Numbered from the stretch's first letter, positions 47,641 through 63,387 are shown. The stretch is 64,000 bases of DNA from Pseudomonas sp. WJP1 (GCF_028471945.1 NZ_CP110128.1:5168501-5232500); one strand, 5' to 3'. Notes: a model not told the origin generated them from the sequence alone. Numbers and translations are program-made.

Positions 47641-49377
47641 ATGCAAAAGCAGTCGAGCACCCGCTCAGAACTGGCGGACGCGATTTTTCGCCTGCGTCGC
47701 AGTTTTTACTCGCTGGGAGCGTTCAGTGGCGTTATCAACGTCATGATGTTGACGCCAGCGGTGTACATGTTGCAGGTCTATGACCGGGCCCTGGTCAGTC
47801 GCAACGTCACAACATTGACGATGCTGACCCTGCTGGTGATCGGGTTGTTCCTGCTGATGTCCACGCTGGAAATGGTCCGCACCCGCGTAGTGATCCGGCT
47901 CGGCAACTGCCTCGACATGGACCTCAACCGGCGCATCTTCACCGCCGCCTTCGAGCGCAACCTGAACCGCGCCGGAGGCAATCCAGCCCAGGCCCTGCAA
48001 GATCTCGCGCAGGTCCGTCAATTTCTCACCGGCAACGCCCTGTTCGCTTTTTTCGATGCACCCTGGACGCCGATCTACCTGCTGGTCGCCTACCTGATCC
48101 ACCCGCTGCTGGGACTGCTCACGCTGATCGGCTCGTTGATCCTGGTGGGCCTGGCCTACCTCACCGAAAAGGCCACGCAGAAACCGCTGGCCGAAGCCAA
48201 CCAGGCCTCCCTCTCCTCCGCCACTTACGCCAATAACAACCTGCGCAACGCCGAGGTCATCGAGGCCATGGGCATGCTGCCGTCGATCAGCAAGCGCTGG
48301 TACCAAAGCCATTTGCGCATCCTGGAAATGCAGACCCTGGCCTCCGACCGCGCCGCCCTCATCAGCAGCACCGGGCGCTTCGTGCGTATCACGCTGCAGT
48401 CGCTGATCCTCGGCGCCGGCGCGCTGCTGGCGATCGAAGGCAAGATCACCCCGGGGATGATGATTGCCTGCTCGATCCTCACCGGCCGCGCCCTGGGCCC
48501 GGTAGAACAGGTCATCGCGTCATGGAAACAACTGCTCGGCTGCCGCTCGGCCTGGGGCCGACTCAACGAGATGCTGCACGACTATCCGCGCCGGCCAGCG
48601 AGCATGCCACTGCAGCGTCCGTTGGGCATGTTGGCGGTGGAGAATGTGTATGCCGGTGCCCCCGCTACCAACAACACGATTCTGCGCGGGGTGAGTTTCA
48701 GCCTTGTCCCCGGTGAAAGCCTTGGCGTTATCGGCCCATCCGCGTCGGGCAAATCCACCCTCGCCCGCCTGCTGGTTGGCGTCTGGCCGGCGCAGGCCGG
48801 CAAGGTACGCCTGGACGGCGCGGACATATTCACCTGGAACAAGGGCGAACTGGGCCCCTGGCTCGGCTACCTGCCACAGGACGTGGAGCTGTTCGAGGGC
48901 AGCATCGCCGATAACATTGCACGCTTTGGCGAAGTGGACAGCGACGCGGTCATCCGCGCCGCCAAGATCACTGGCGTGCACGACATGATCCTGCGTTTCC
49001 CGCAGGGGTATGACACCCGCCTGGGCACCGATGGCAGCCCGCTGTCCGGTGGTCAGAAGCAACGCATTGCCCTGGCCCGCGCGTTGTATGGCGAGCCCAA
49101 CCTGATCGTGCTGGATGAGCCGAACGCCAACCTCGACGACGTCGGCGAAAAGGCCCTGGTCGATGCGCTGGCTGAACTCAAGGCCCGCGGTGCCACCGTC
49201 ATTCTGATTTCCCACCGTCCCAACGTACTTTGCGCCGTCGACAAGGTGCTGATGCTGCGTGACGGCGGCGTGCAGATGCTCGGCACGCGCGACGAAGTAT
49301 TCGCAGCGCTGCGCAAGGCCAGTGTGATGCCTGCTGGCGCGGCGACCCCGCTGGCCTCCGTCAAAGCACGGGAGTGA
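47641..49377 (+). CDS. Type I secretion ABC transporter (AprD/PrtD type)
   Basis: 578 residues from MQKQSSTRSEL, with a GGGAGG site directly upstream (the GTG five codons earlier overlaps that site). The N-terminal ~300 residues hold six membrane segments; no C39-like domain precedes them, as in PrtD/AprD/HasD. The ATPase domain has Walker A GPSASGKST, signature [15 protein letters not shown] and Walker B LIVLDEPNANLDD. It energises one-step export of the C-terminal-signal RTX protein encoded divergently. It is first in a three-gene secretion operon, six bases before the HlyD gene. Confidence 0.95.
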   Translation: MQKQSSTRSELADAIFRLRRSFYSLGAFSGVINVMMLTPAVYMLQVYDRALVSRNVTTLTMLTLLVIGLFLLMSTLEMVRTRVVIRLGNCLDMDLNRRIFTAAFERNLNRAGGNPAQALQDLAQVRQFLTGNALFAFFDAPWTPIYLLVAYLIHPLLGLLTLIGSLILVGLAYLTEKATQKPLAEANQASLSSATYANNNLRNAEVIEAMGMLPSISKRWYQSHLRILEMQTLASDRAALISSTGRFVRITLQSLILGAGALLAIEGKITPGMMIACSILTGRALGPVEQVIASWKQLLGCRSAWGRLNEMLHDYPRRPASMPLQRPLGMLAVENVYAGAPATNNTILRGVSFSLVPGESLGVIGPSASGKSTLARLLVGVWPAQAGKVRLDGADIFTWNKGELGPWLGYLPQDVELFEGSIADNIARFGEVDSDAVIRAAKITGVHDMILRFPQGYDTRLGTDGSPLSGGQKQRIALARALYGEPNLIVLDEPNANLDDVGEKALVDALAELKARGATVILISHRPNVLCAVDKVLMLRDGGVQMLGTRDEVFAALRKASVMPAGAATPLASVKARE

Positions 49378-49383
49378 CCGATC

Positions 49384-50724
49384 ATGCAATTGAGCCAACA
49401 CACCGAGATGATTCAAGCCGATCCCAGGAGCGTGGTAGACCTGGACGTCGGTAAACCCGCGCGCTGGGGCGTGTGGCTGGTGCTCGCCGGCTTCGGCGGC
49501 TTCCTCCTGTGGTCCTGGCTGGCACCGCTGGATGCCGGCGTGGTAGCGACAGGCACGGTCAAAGTCACCAGCAATCGCAAGGCCGTGCAGCACCTCAGCG
49601 GCGGCACCGTGGAGGCCATCCTCGTTCGCGAAGGCGATGTGGTGAAAAAAGGCCAGGAGGTGGTTCGCCTCGACTCGTTGCGTGCCGCTGCCGAACAGGG
49701 GGCGGTTGGCGCCCAGTACATCGTCAGCAAGACCGTGGAAAACCGCCTGGAAGCGGAACGTGACGGCCGCGATGTGGTGGACTTCGACCCTGAGTTGCTC
49801 AAGCGCTTCAGGGATGACCACCGCCTGGTGGCCGCCATGAACCTGCAACAGCGCCTGCTGGACACCCGACGCGCCGGTCTTGCGGGTGAAATCAGCATCC
49901 TCGAGGAAAACCTGGCGGCGTCGCAGGTGCAGCTCAAGGGCCTGCAGCAGGTCTATGGCGCCCGCGCCTCGCAAATCAACTTCCTCAACCAGGAACTGCA
50001 AGGCACACGCGTGCTGGCGGCCGAAGGCTATGTGCCGCGCAACCGCCTGCTTGAGCTGGAACGCAGCAATGCCGACCTGTCTGCCGGCCAGGCCGAGAAC
50101 CTCAACAACATCGCGCGCGTGCGTAGCCAGACCACCGAAATCAAGTTGCGCATCCTGCAGCGCCAACACGATTACCTGAAGGAAGTCGAATCGCAGCTGA
50201 CTGACACCGCCAAGGAAAACACCACCCTGGCTGACCGCTTGCGCGCGCTGGATTATGAAGTGACCCACACGGTGATTCGCTCGCCCATCGATGGCATGGT
50301 CCAGTCCCTGAGCATTGCCACGGTCGGGGGAATCATTCAGCCCGGCTTCAAGATCATGGAGATCGTTCCGGTCAACGAACCGCTGCAGGTCGACGCGATG
50401 ATTCCCGTGCAGGCCATCGACAAGATGGTCCCCGGCCTGCCCGTGGACATTGCCTTCCCCGCCTTCAACCACGCCCAGACGCCGAACATTCCAGGCCGCG
50501 TGAAAACCATCTCCGCCGACCGCCTGCTCGACGAGGAAAGCAAGCAACCGTTCTACCTGGCCCAGGTGGAAGTCACACCCGACGGCATGAGCCTGCTTGG
50601 CAGCAATCATATTCGCCCCGGCATGCCCGCCAGCGTCACCATCAAGACCGGCGAGCGCAATTTGATGAGCTATCTGCTCAAACCGATGCTCGAGCGTGTG
50701 GACAGCTCCTTCAAGGAACAATGA
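49384..50724 (+). CDS. Type I secretion membrane-fusion protein (HlyD/AprE type)
   Basis: 446 residues. A short cytoplasmic N-terminus leads to one membrane helix (WGVWLVLAGFGGFLLWSWLAPL, ~28-48). Then come a split lipoyl half (QHLSGGTVEAILVREGDVV), a long coiled-coil hairpin (~110-290) and a beta-barrel region with the family motif IRSPIDGMVQSL. It links the inner-membrane ABC protein to the outer-membrane factor. It begins six bases after the ABC stop and is followed by the TolC-like gene after one base. Confidence 0.95.
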   Translation: MQLSQHTEMIQADPRSVVDLDVGKPARWGVWLVLAGFGGFLLWSWLAPLDAGVVATGTVKVTSNRKAVQHLSGGTVEAILVREGDVVKKGQEVVRLDSLRAAAEQGAVGAQYIVSKTVENRLEAERDGRDVVDFDPELLKRFRDDHRLVAAMNLQQRLLDTRRAGLAGEISILEENLAASQVQLKGLQQVYGARASQINFLNQELQGTRVLAAEGYVPRNRLLELERSNADLSAGQAENLNNIARVRSQTTEIKLRILQRQHDYLKEVESQLTDTAKENTTLADRLRALDYEVTHTVIRSPIDGMVQSLSIATVGGIIQPGFKIMEIVPVNEPLQVDAMIPVQAIDKMVPGLPVDIAFPAFNHAQTPNIPGRVKTISADRLLDEESKQPFYLAQVEVTPDGMSLLGSNHIRPGMPASVTIKTGERNLMSYLLKPMLERVDSSFKEQ

Positions 50725-50725
50725 A

Positions 50726-52054
50726 ATGGACCGTCATTGCATATTCTTCTGCCTGCTGGGGCTGTCCCTGCCGACCTGCGCCATGGACCTCAAACAAGCC
50801 TGGGATCTGTTGCAGTACCAAGGTCCCGTTTACCGCGCCGCAGTGCATGAAAAAGCGGCCGGCGAGGAAAACCGCGCCATCGGCAAGGCCGGCCTGCTGC
50901 CGCAGATCAATGCCTCGGCCTACGACAACAAGGTCAATGGCACCCAGCGCCAAAGCGGTGTCGAAAGGGATCTGGACTACGACTCCAAGGGCGCCAACGT
51001 GCGCCTGCGCCAGCCACTGTTCAACAAACAGAAGATGGCCGAGTACCGCCAGGGTCAGCAGCGCGCCGACTACAGCGTCGCGGTGTTCGATGCCAAGACC
51101 CAGGACGCCGCGGTGCGCCTGGCCGAAAGCTATTTCGACGTGCTCCTGGCAAGCGAAACCATCGTCCTGGCCAAGGCCAAGCTGAGCGCCTTCGATGAGC
51201 AACTCGCCTCGGCGAAACGGCGGATGGAGCTGGGGGCCGGCACCGTCACCGACATCGACGAGTCGGTCGCTCGCCGCGACCTCGCCGAGGCCGAACTGAT
51301 CGAAGCGCAGGACAACCTGGTCAACGCGCGCCGCCAGCTGGAGGAATACATCGGTGAAACCCCCGAATCACTGACCACCTTGCAGCCGAACTTCGATACA
51401 CCGCCGCTGCTGCCGAGCAACCTGCAGGACTGGCTGGTCAAGGCCCAGGCCGATAGCCCGCTGATCATTGCGCGCCGTTACAGCAGCGACCTCGCCGCAG
51501 AAGAAGTGAAGCGCGCCAAGGCCGGCCACTGGCCAACACTGGATTTCGTTGCCGGCTACACCGCGGGCGATAGCCAATCGATTTCCGAGCTCAATCAACG
51601 CAACCGCTACGGCTCGATCGGCCTGGAAGTCAATCTCCCGCTGTTCAGCGGTGGGGGCGTCAGCGCGTTGACACGCCAGGCCAGTGCCAATAGCTACAAG
51701 GCGCAGGATGAACTCGACGCCACACGGCAGGAGGTCATCTCCGGAACCACCCGTGAGTATCAAGGTGTCCAGAGCGGCGCCAAGCGTGTTCGCGCGCTGG
51801 AAAAAGCAGTGGCGTCCAACGAACGCTCACTGAGTTCGACACGCAAGGGCTTCAAGGAAGGGGGCACCAGCACTAACTCGGACGTCCTCAATGCTGAAGA
51901 GCTGCTCTTCGTCGCGCGCCACGATCTGTTCGAGGCGAAGTTGCGCTATTTGATGTCGCGCCTGCGCCTGGCCTCCTCGGTGGGCAGTCTGGGCGACGAC
52001 GATATCGACCAGATCAACGACTACCTCGGCCCGGAACTGCTGGTCAGCAACTGA
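50726..52054 (+). CDS. Type I secretion outer-membrane channel (TolC/AprF type)
   Basis: 442 residues starting at MDRHCIFFCLLGLSLP, a Sec signal peptide ending near CAM-DLKQAW. The mature protein has the duplicated outer-membrane-efflux layout (DLKQAWDLLQYQGPVYRAA at the start, LNAEELLFVARHDLFEAK near the end) with long coiled-coil stretches. The start at 50726 is chosen over an ATG further upstream, because the latter overlaps the HlyD gene in another frame and lacks a signal peptide. It completes the T1SS. Confidence 0.94.
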   Translation: MDRHCIFFCLLGLSLPTCAMDLKQAWDLLQYQGPVYRAAVHEKAAGEENRAIGKAGLLPQINASAYDNKVNGTQRQSGVERDLDYDSKGANVRLRQPLFNKQKMAEYRQGQQRADYSVAVFDAKTQDAAVRLAESYFDVLLASETIVLAKAKLSAFDEQLASAKRRMELGAGTVTDIDESVARRDLAEAELIEAQDNLVNARRQLEEYIGETPESLTTLQPNFDTPPLLPSNLQDWLVKAQADSPLIIARRYSSDLAAEEVKRAKAGHWPTLDFVAGYTAGDSQSISELNQRNRYGSIGLEVNLPLFSGGGVSALTRQASANSYKAQDELDATRQEVISGTTREYQGVQSGAKRVRALEKAVASNERSLSSTRKGFKEGGTSTNSDVLNAEELLFVARHDLFEAKLRYLMSRLRLASSVGSLGDDDIDQINDYLGPELLVSN

Positions 52055-52242
52055 CTTTTTCCCGCCCGCCGGTCGAGCCAAATGGCTGGCCGGCGCCCCA
52101 CCTCGTGGCGAATTCCATTCATATTTACCAAAATACGGCTCGCAGCCAGGCAATGGCGGATGCGCGATTCCATTTTTTTCAGTCACCAATTCAATAACGC
52201 AAAGATTACCCCTATCTCCTTATGGGACGGGAGTCCTAACAA

Positions 52243-52267
52243 AAAAGCGCGGTAAAAAAGCGCTTTT
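52243..52267 (+). terminator. Terminator-like hairpin after the secretion operon
   Basis: AAAAGCGC/GCGCTTTT forms an 8-bp stem around a 9-base A-rich loop, ending in four T residues, ~190 bases after the TolC-like stop. The whole 52055-52499 gap is AT-rich, carries no gene, and includes a GCCGG...CCGGC hairpin just after the stop. Confidence 0.5.
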
Positions 52268-52499
52268 GCTATCACCATAACTGGGGATTTACACCCACTT
52301 TATCGGGAATTTATCACCACATTTGAGGAATATCCCCCACTACCATTTCTGCCATTTTTAACACTCAGAACAACCCGTTAATTAAATTGAACTTTTATTT
52401 CTCCCTGCGGTAGTGGCTCGTTAGTTGCTCCACCGCTTTTACCCGCACAACTATCGTCCCGGACTTGGAGACGGCGGGGCATCACGCGAGGGGAGAAAA

Positions 52500-55616
<3,117 letters not shown>

Positions 55617-55630
55617 CGAATGTCAGTAAC

Positions 55631-55664
55631 GACCACCGTCGCCGGCCCGCGGCCGACGGTGGTC
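55631..55664. terminator. Strong hairpin after the multicopper oxidase
   Basis: GACCACCGTCG and CGACGGTGGTC form an 11-bp stem around a GC-rich loop, 15 bases past the stop. No T-tract follows, so it is a possible terminator or a transcript-end stabiliser. Confidence 0.5.
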
Positions 55665-56007
55665 ATCCAACCGGCGTTCGGGAAGGTGGTGGTATCTACC
55701 CTGCAGTCGGTCGCCCCTGAGAATCGTCCGATCACCGTACGAAATCGATGATCGAATGATTCACCGCGCCACTAAACGCCCACGAATCGCGGCGCGAATC
55801 ACCTGCCGCCCCACCGCTCCCCCCTCGCATGGCCCGCCCCTGTCATCGATTGCTAACTCCCTGACGCCCAATGAGAAGCAGACAACCTGCGTGTGACGAT
55901 ACTGGTTTGCTCATCAAACAGTGACGCGACACGTCTAGACCGATGCTTTTGCGCCCTGATGAGGGCTATCGGTTGCATCAAAAAAAAACAATCAGGGAGA
56001 GCGCAGA
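55665..56007. other. Intergenic region before the molybdoenzyme gene
   Basis: About 340 bases without an ORF of note. An A-rich tract and AGGGAGA ribosome site end it. No consensus promoter was recognised. Confidence 0.5.
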
Positions 56008-57249
56008 ATGAAGTTCAGTTTTGTCGATAACAGCAAGCCAACCCGACGACGCGTTCTACGCGATGCCTTCATCCTGGCTTTGGCCGCCTCGCCCTTGGCC
56101 AGCATGGCCAGGGCAGCCGACGAAACCGCCGAAGAAGTGACCTTTGCGGCGGGCCCACGGCCGCTGGTGCAATACCCGCAAAAACGGCCGTTGACCCTGG
56201 TGACCACTCGCCCACCGCATCTGGAAACGCCCTTCACTGTTTTCAACGAAGGGCCGATCACCCCCAATGACGCCTTTTTCGTGCGTTACCACCTGGCGAA
56301 TTTCCCGACCAGCATCGACCCGGACAGCTACCGGCTGAAGGTCAAGGGTGCGGTCGACGCCGCGTTGTCACTGTCCCTCGCAGAGCTTAAATCTCTGGCC
56401 GAGCCGGTAGAAGTAGTAGCTGTCAATCAATGCTCGGGGAACAGTCGTGGTTTCTCGATGCCACGGGTGTTCGGCGCACAGCTGGGCAATGGCTCGATGG
56501 GCAATGCACGCTGGCTGGGGGTACCGCTCAAGGCCGTATTGGAAAAGGCCGGGGTGAAAGCCAACGCCAGGCAAGTGACATTTCGCGGCCTCGACAAGCC
56601 CGTGCTGCCGAGTACCCCGGAGTTCATCAAGGCCCTGGACATCAGCCATGCCATGGACGGTGAGCCCATGATCGCCTGGTCGATGAACGGCACCGACCTG
56701 CCCTTTCTCAACGGTTACCCGATACGCCTGGTGGTGCCCGGCTATTTCGGCACGTACTGGGTCAAGCACTTGAGCGAGATCGAAGTAGTCGACCATGAGT
56801 ACGACGGTTTCTTCATGGCTAAAGGTTACCGCCTGCCGGATAACGATTGTTTCTGCATCGCCCCCGGCACCACGCTGGCAAAAACCCGACCGATTTCCAA
56901 GTTGCCGGTACGCAGCTTCATTACCAGCGTTAAAACGGGTGATGTGTTGCCGTTGAAAAAAAGCGTGGTGCTCAACGGCATCGCGTTCGATGGCGGTGCG
57001 GGGATCACCAAGGTGGAAATCTCCATCGACGGTGGAAAGCTCTGGCGTGAAGCCACGCTAGGGCAGGACCTTGGTCGATTCTCCTTCCGCGAGTGGACGC
57101 TGGCGATCACCTTTACCCACAAGGGCGCCACACAGTTGATGGTTCGAGCCACTAACAGCGCGGGCGAGACACAACCGCTGCAAGCCGACTGGAACCCTGC
57201 CGGTTACAGGCGCCACGTCGTCGAAACCAGCCACGTGACCGTCGCCTGA
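56008..57249 (+). CDS. Sulfite-oxidase-family molybdopterin oxidoreductase (SorA-like)
   Basis: 413 residues. A Tat-type signal (RRRVLRDAFILALAASP) suits export of a folded cofactor protein. The Mo ligand Cys142 sits in NQCSGNSRG, and the molybdopterin-binding region continues through GYFGTYWVKHLSEIEV. A C-terminal Ig-like dimerisation domain follows (KVEISIDGGKLWREATL). The ribosome site AGGGAGA lies 7-8 bases before the ATG. The cytochrome c gene follows after 10 bases, the usual SorAB pairing, so electrons probably go to that cytochrome. Whether sulfite is the true substrate is not shown. Confidence 0.9.
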   Translation: MKFSFVDNSKPTRRRVLRDAFILALAASPLASMARAADETAEEVTFAAGPRPLVQYPQKRPLTLVTTRPPHLETPFTVFNEGPITPNDAFFVRYHLANFPTSIDPDSYRLKVKGAVDAALSLSLAELKSLAEPVEVVAVNQCSGNSRGFSMPRVFGAQLGNGSMGNARWLGVPLKAVLEKAGVKANARQVTFRGLDKPVLPSTPEFIKALDISHAMDGEPMIAWSMNGTDLPFLNGYPIRLVVPGYFGTYWVKHLSEIEVVDHEYDGFFMAKGYRLPDNDCFCIAPGTTLAKTRPISKLPVRSFITSVKTGDVLPLKKSVVLNGIAFDGGAGITKVEISIDGGKLWREATLGQDLGRFSFREWTLAITFTHKGATQLMVRATNSAGETQPLQADWNPAGYRRHVVETSHVTVA

Positions 57250-57259
57250 GGAGAGCCCC

Positions 57260-57907
57260 ATGAAACCCATCAAATTCATGACCCGCTTGCTGTGCGCGAC
57301 GCAATTTTGCCTGGCTGGGATGGCCAGCGCAGCGCCTCTGTCGATCACCCTGCCGCCCGAAACAGCTGCGTTCAAACCCAGTGCGCTGCCTGGCTACCCA
57401 TTGGCCCAACAGAAATGTTCCATCTGCCATTCAGCCGACTACATCAGCTTCCAGCCTCCGGGCATGAGCCTGGCGCAGTGGACGGCAGAAGCGGGCAAGA
57501 TGCAGCACGTATACGGCGCTCCGATCAGCGATCAGGACGTGACCATCATCGGCGCCTACCTGGCGGCGACCTACGGCAGTGCCCGGGCGAGCGATGCCGA
57601 TGTGCAGGCCGCCTCGTATCCGTCGGTAAACCAATCCACGGCAGCACCTGTGGCAAAAGCCGACGCCACGGCCCTGCTGCAGAACAACGCTTGCCTGTCC
57701 TGCCACGCGATCAATCACAAGGTCGTCGGCCCGGCCTATCACGATGTGGCTGCCAAGTACGCCAATGACCCGCAGGCCCTAGCCAAGGTTACGTCCAGTA
57801 TTGCGCACGGCGGTAGCGGCAAATGGGGGGATATCCCGATGCCGCCTTTCGCGCAGTTAAGTCCGGATGATTTGCGCAGCCTGGCGACATTCATCCTTCA
57901 CCAGTGA
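57260..57907 (+). CDS. Diheme cytochrome c, partner of the molybdoenzyme (SorB-like)
   Basis: 215 residues with a Sec signal peptide ending near ASA-APLSI. There are two heme-binding motifs, CSICH (53-57) and CLSCH (145-149), each in its own small domain with candidate Met ligands (PPGM, PMPPF). SorB proteins are usually monoheme, so this is a longer version. It lies 10 bases after the SorA-like gene with GAGGAG upstream, so the two form an operon. Confidence 0.9.
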   Translation: MKPIKFMTRLLCATQFCLAGMASAAPLSITLPPETAAFKPSALPGYPLAQQKCSICHSADYISFQPPGMSLAQWTAEAGKMQHVYGAPISDQDVTIIGAYLAATYGSARASDADVQAASYPSVNQSTAAPVAKADATALLQNNACLSCHAINHKVVGPAYHDVAAKYANDPQALAKVTSSIAHGGSGKWGDIPMPPFAQLSPDDLRSLATFILHQ

Positions 57908-57921
57908 TGGATTCACTTGTT

Positions 57922-57944
57922 CATGCAGGGCCTGGCCCTGCATG
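57922..57944. terminator. Hairpin after the cytochrome gene
   Basis: CATGCAGGGC-CTG-GCCCTGCATG is a perfect 10-bp stem 14 bases after the stop, without a T-tract. It lies between the convergent cytochrome and penicillin-binding protein genes. Confidence 0.55.
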
Positions 57945-57979
57945 CCTGCACAGGCCCCGTGCTGTGAAGCCTCGCGGAT

Positions 57980-59872
57980 TCAGACGTGAGGATCGCCCGG
58001 TGCCTTGCCCGGCACTGCGTATTGCGGCTTGAGATGGCCGTCCTGATCGAGTAGCCAGGCGTCCATGATCTGCCGCACCACGGGACCGGCGACACGGCCA
58101 CCGGCCTCGCCGTTTTCGATCATCACCGAAATCACGATCTGCGGATGTTCGGCCGGGGCGAAACCAACAAACAAGGCATTGTCGCGGTTGCGCTCGCGGG
58201 TTTTCTCGCGGTTGTAACGCTCGCCCTGCTTGATCGCCACCACTTGCGCGGTGCCGCTCTTGCCGGCGATACGGTACTGCGCCCCCGCTGCCGCGGCCCG
58301 GGCGATCCCGCGGGCATCGTGCATGACCATCTGCATACCGTGGTTGACCTGCTCCCAGTCGCGCGGGTCCTTGAGCAGGATGTTGGGCATCGGATGCTCG
58401 TCCACCGGCGCGACGCCGTCCACGGTCCTGGCCAGGTGCGGTCGATTCCACACGCCCTTGTTGGCAATCAGCGCCGTGGCCTGGGCCAGTTGCAGCGGCG
58501 TGACCTGCATGTAACCTTGACCGATGCCCAGGATCACGGTTTCCCCAGGGAACCATGGCTGACGACGCGTTGCGCGCTTCCAGGCTTGGGAGGGCATCAA
58601 CCCGGCGGACTCTTCGAACATGTCCAGCGAGACCTTTTCCCCTAGACCGAACATTGCCATGTAGTCATGCAGCCGATCGATGCCCAGCTTGTGCGCGAGG
58701 TCGTAGAAGTAGGTGTCGTTGGAACGCATGATCGCCGCGTCCATGTCCACCCAACCGTCACCGCTGTGGTTCCAGTTGCGGTACTTGTGATCAAAATCCG
58801 GGAGCTGGTAATAGCCCGGATCGAAGACCCGGGTCTGCGGCGTGACGATGCCCGCGTCGAGCCCGGCAATCGCGACTTCCGGCTTGATGGTCGAGCCCGG
58901 CGCGTAGAGCCCGCGCAGCACACGGTTGAACAGCGGTCGGTCAATGGAATCGCGTAGCGTCGAATATTCCCTGGAGCTGATTCCGGTGACGAACAGGTTG
59001 GGATCGAAACTCGGGTTGCTGACCATGGCCAGCACTTCACCGGTCGACGGATCAAGCGCGACCACTGAACCGCGACGATCGCCCAGGGCATGCTCGGCGG
59101 CCTCCTGCAGCTTGACGTCCAGGCTCAGGACGATGTTTTCACCGGGCACCGGATCAGTGTGCTTGAGTACGCGCAGCACGCGGCCCTGGGCATTGGTTTC
59201 GACTTCCTCGTAACCCACATGGCCGTGCAGTTGCGACTCGTAGAATTTTTCGATCCCGGTCTTGCCGATGGACTGGGTGCCTCGATACTCCACTGTATCC
59301 AGCACCTTGGACTCTTTCTCGTTGATCCGTCCGACATAGCCAACTGAATGAGCGAAGTGTTCGCCCAACGGATAATGGCGCACGAACTGCGGCTCGACAT
59401 CGATGCCCGGCAAGCGGAACTCGTTGACCGCCAGTATCGCGATCTGCTCCTCGCTCAGTTCATAGAACAATGTCACCGGCACGAACGGATGCCGCGCCTG
59501 TTTCATCGCCTTGTCGAACACCGTGCGGTCTTCAGCCGGCAGATGCAACAGGCTCACCACTTCGTCCAGCTCTTGATTGACATCGGAGGCGCGTTCGCGA
59601 GTGATCGTCAGGTTGTAGCTGGGCCGGTTGTCCGCCAGGACCACGCCATTGCGGTCATAGATCAAGCCTCGGGTCGGCGTGATCGGCAGCACGTGTACAC
59701 GATTGTTTTCGGAAATCGTGGAGTGATAGTCGAATTCCACCACCTGCAGGACGTACAGGCGCACCACCAGTGCACAAGTAATGGCGCCTACGAACAAAGC
59801 GCAGGCCATCAGTCGCTTGTTGACCAGGCGGGTCTCTTTTTCGTGGTCTTTGATCGGAATCGGCTGGGGCAT
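57980..59872 (-). CDS. Penicillin-binding protein 2 (MrdA-like), probably a second copy
   Basis: 630 residues from MPQPIPIKDHEKE. One membrane helix (~22-42) is followed by the PBP dimerisation domain. The transpeptidase domain shows STIK (in PGSTIKP), SND (RSNDTYFY) and KSGT (AGKSGTAQ). PBP2 is the elongation transpeptidase that works with RodA. In Pseudomonas the main mrdA lies in a rodA/rlpA cluster; this gene stands alone beside an rRNA operon, so it is probably a paralogue. Upstream in-frame starts are rejected because the protein then begins before the conserved MPQPI N-terminus. The ribosome site is weak. Confidence 0.9.
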   Translation of the reverse strand: MPQPIPIKDHEKETRLVNKRLMACALFVGAITCALVVRLYVLQVVEFDYHSTISENNRVHVLPITPTRGLIYDRNGVVLADNRPSYNLTITRERASDVNQELDEVVSLLHLPAEDRTVFDKAMKQARHPFVPVTLFYELSEEQIAILAVNEFRLPGIDVEPQFVRHYPLGEHFAHSVGYVGRINEKESKVLDTVEYRGTQSIGKTGIEKFYESQLHGHVGYEEVETNAQGRVLRVLKHTDPVPGENIVLSLDVKLQEAAEHALGDRRGSVVALDPSTGEVLAMVSNPSFDPNLFVTGISSREYSTLRDSIDRPLFNRVLRGLYAPGSTIKPEVAIAGLDAGIVTPQTRVFDPGYYQLPDFDHKYRNWNHSGDGWVDMDAAIMRSNDTYFYDLAHKLGIDRLHDYMAMFGLGEKVSLDMFEESAGLMPSQAWKRATRRQPWFPGETVILGIGQGYMQVTPLQLAQATALIANKGVWNRPHLARTVDGVAPVDEHPMPNILLKDPRDWEQVNHGMQMVMHDARGIARAAAAGAQYRIAGKSGTAQVVAIKQGERYNREKTRERNRDNALFVGFAPAEHPQIVISVMIENGEAGGRVAGPVVRQIMDAWLLDQDGHLKPQYAVPGKAPGDPHV

Positions 59873-60018
59873 TTCTGTGGCAACTCTTTGAAAATACACC
59901 GATCCCTGGATTTGAAACGGTCCGTTAAAAACGAGCTGCACCATACCAAAACGGCTGAATCACCTTCGTGTCATTTTCTTTAAGTTTGCGTCGGCCGGCT
60001 TTTCCTGCGGACAAAAAC

Positions 60019-60052
60019 AAAACCCCTACCTGCATGCGCAGATAGGGGTTTT
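60019..60052 (-). terminator. Terminator of the rRNA operon
   Basis: AAAACCCCTA/TAGGGGTTTT forms a 10-bp stem, read on the minus strand with a T-rich tail (TTTTGTTTTTGT), just after 5S. Confidence 0.9.
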
Positions 60053-60062
60053 GGAATTTAAT

Positions 60063-60177
60063 CTTGACGATGACCTACTCTCACATGGGGAAACCCCACA
60101 CTACCATCGGCGATGCATCGTTTCACTTCTGAGTTCGGGATGGGATCAGGTGGTTCCAACGCTCTATGGTCGTCAAG
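60063..60177 (-). rRNA. rrf: 5S ribosomal RNA
   Basis: The complement contains the conserved Pseudomonas 5S core (ACCTGATCCCATCCCGAACTC and GTGTGGGGTTTCCCCATG). The ends GTCGTCAAG and CTTGACGA pair. Boundaries are good to a few bases. Confidence 0.95.
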
Positions 60178-60334
60178 AAATTCGGGTACTGAGTCGTGAC
60201 CAGAGGGCCTCGCTTCAGCAAATTGGGTATGTGATAGATCGGTGTTTTGTGAGATTCGAACTTTCGGTTCGTTTCGTCTTCACACACCGCAATCTGATGC
60301 TCTTTCGAGTAGTCAAATTGCTTGGGTGTTATAT

Positions 60335-63224
<2,890 letters not shown>

Positions 63225-63371
63225 ATATAACCCCAAGCAATCTGGTTATACTATGAAGACGACATTCGTCGAAAATTCGAATTTCTCAACTAAGAGAACT
63301 CACAAATTTTACCTTAGCCTGATCCGTTACCAGTGAAAGTAACGTTCAGTCTATCTTTCTATCACATACCC

Positions 63372-63387
63372 AAATTTTTAAAGAACG
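63372..63387 (-). promoter_or_regulatory. boxA-like antitermination signal in the 16S-23S spacer
   Basis: The minus strand reads CGTTCTTTAAAAATTT in the spacer ahead of 23S, similar to the rRNA boxA element (TGCTCTTTAACAATTT). Confidence 0.5.

Noticed and set aside
48520..50721. Minus-strand ORF of 733 codons across the secretion operon
   Set aside because: Antisense shadow; the plus strand encodes clear ABC and HlyD proteins.
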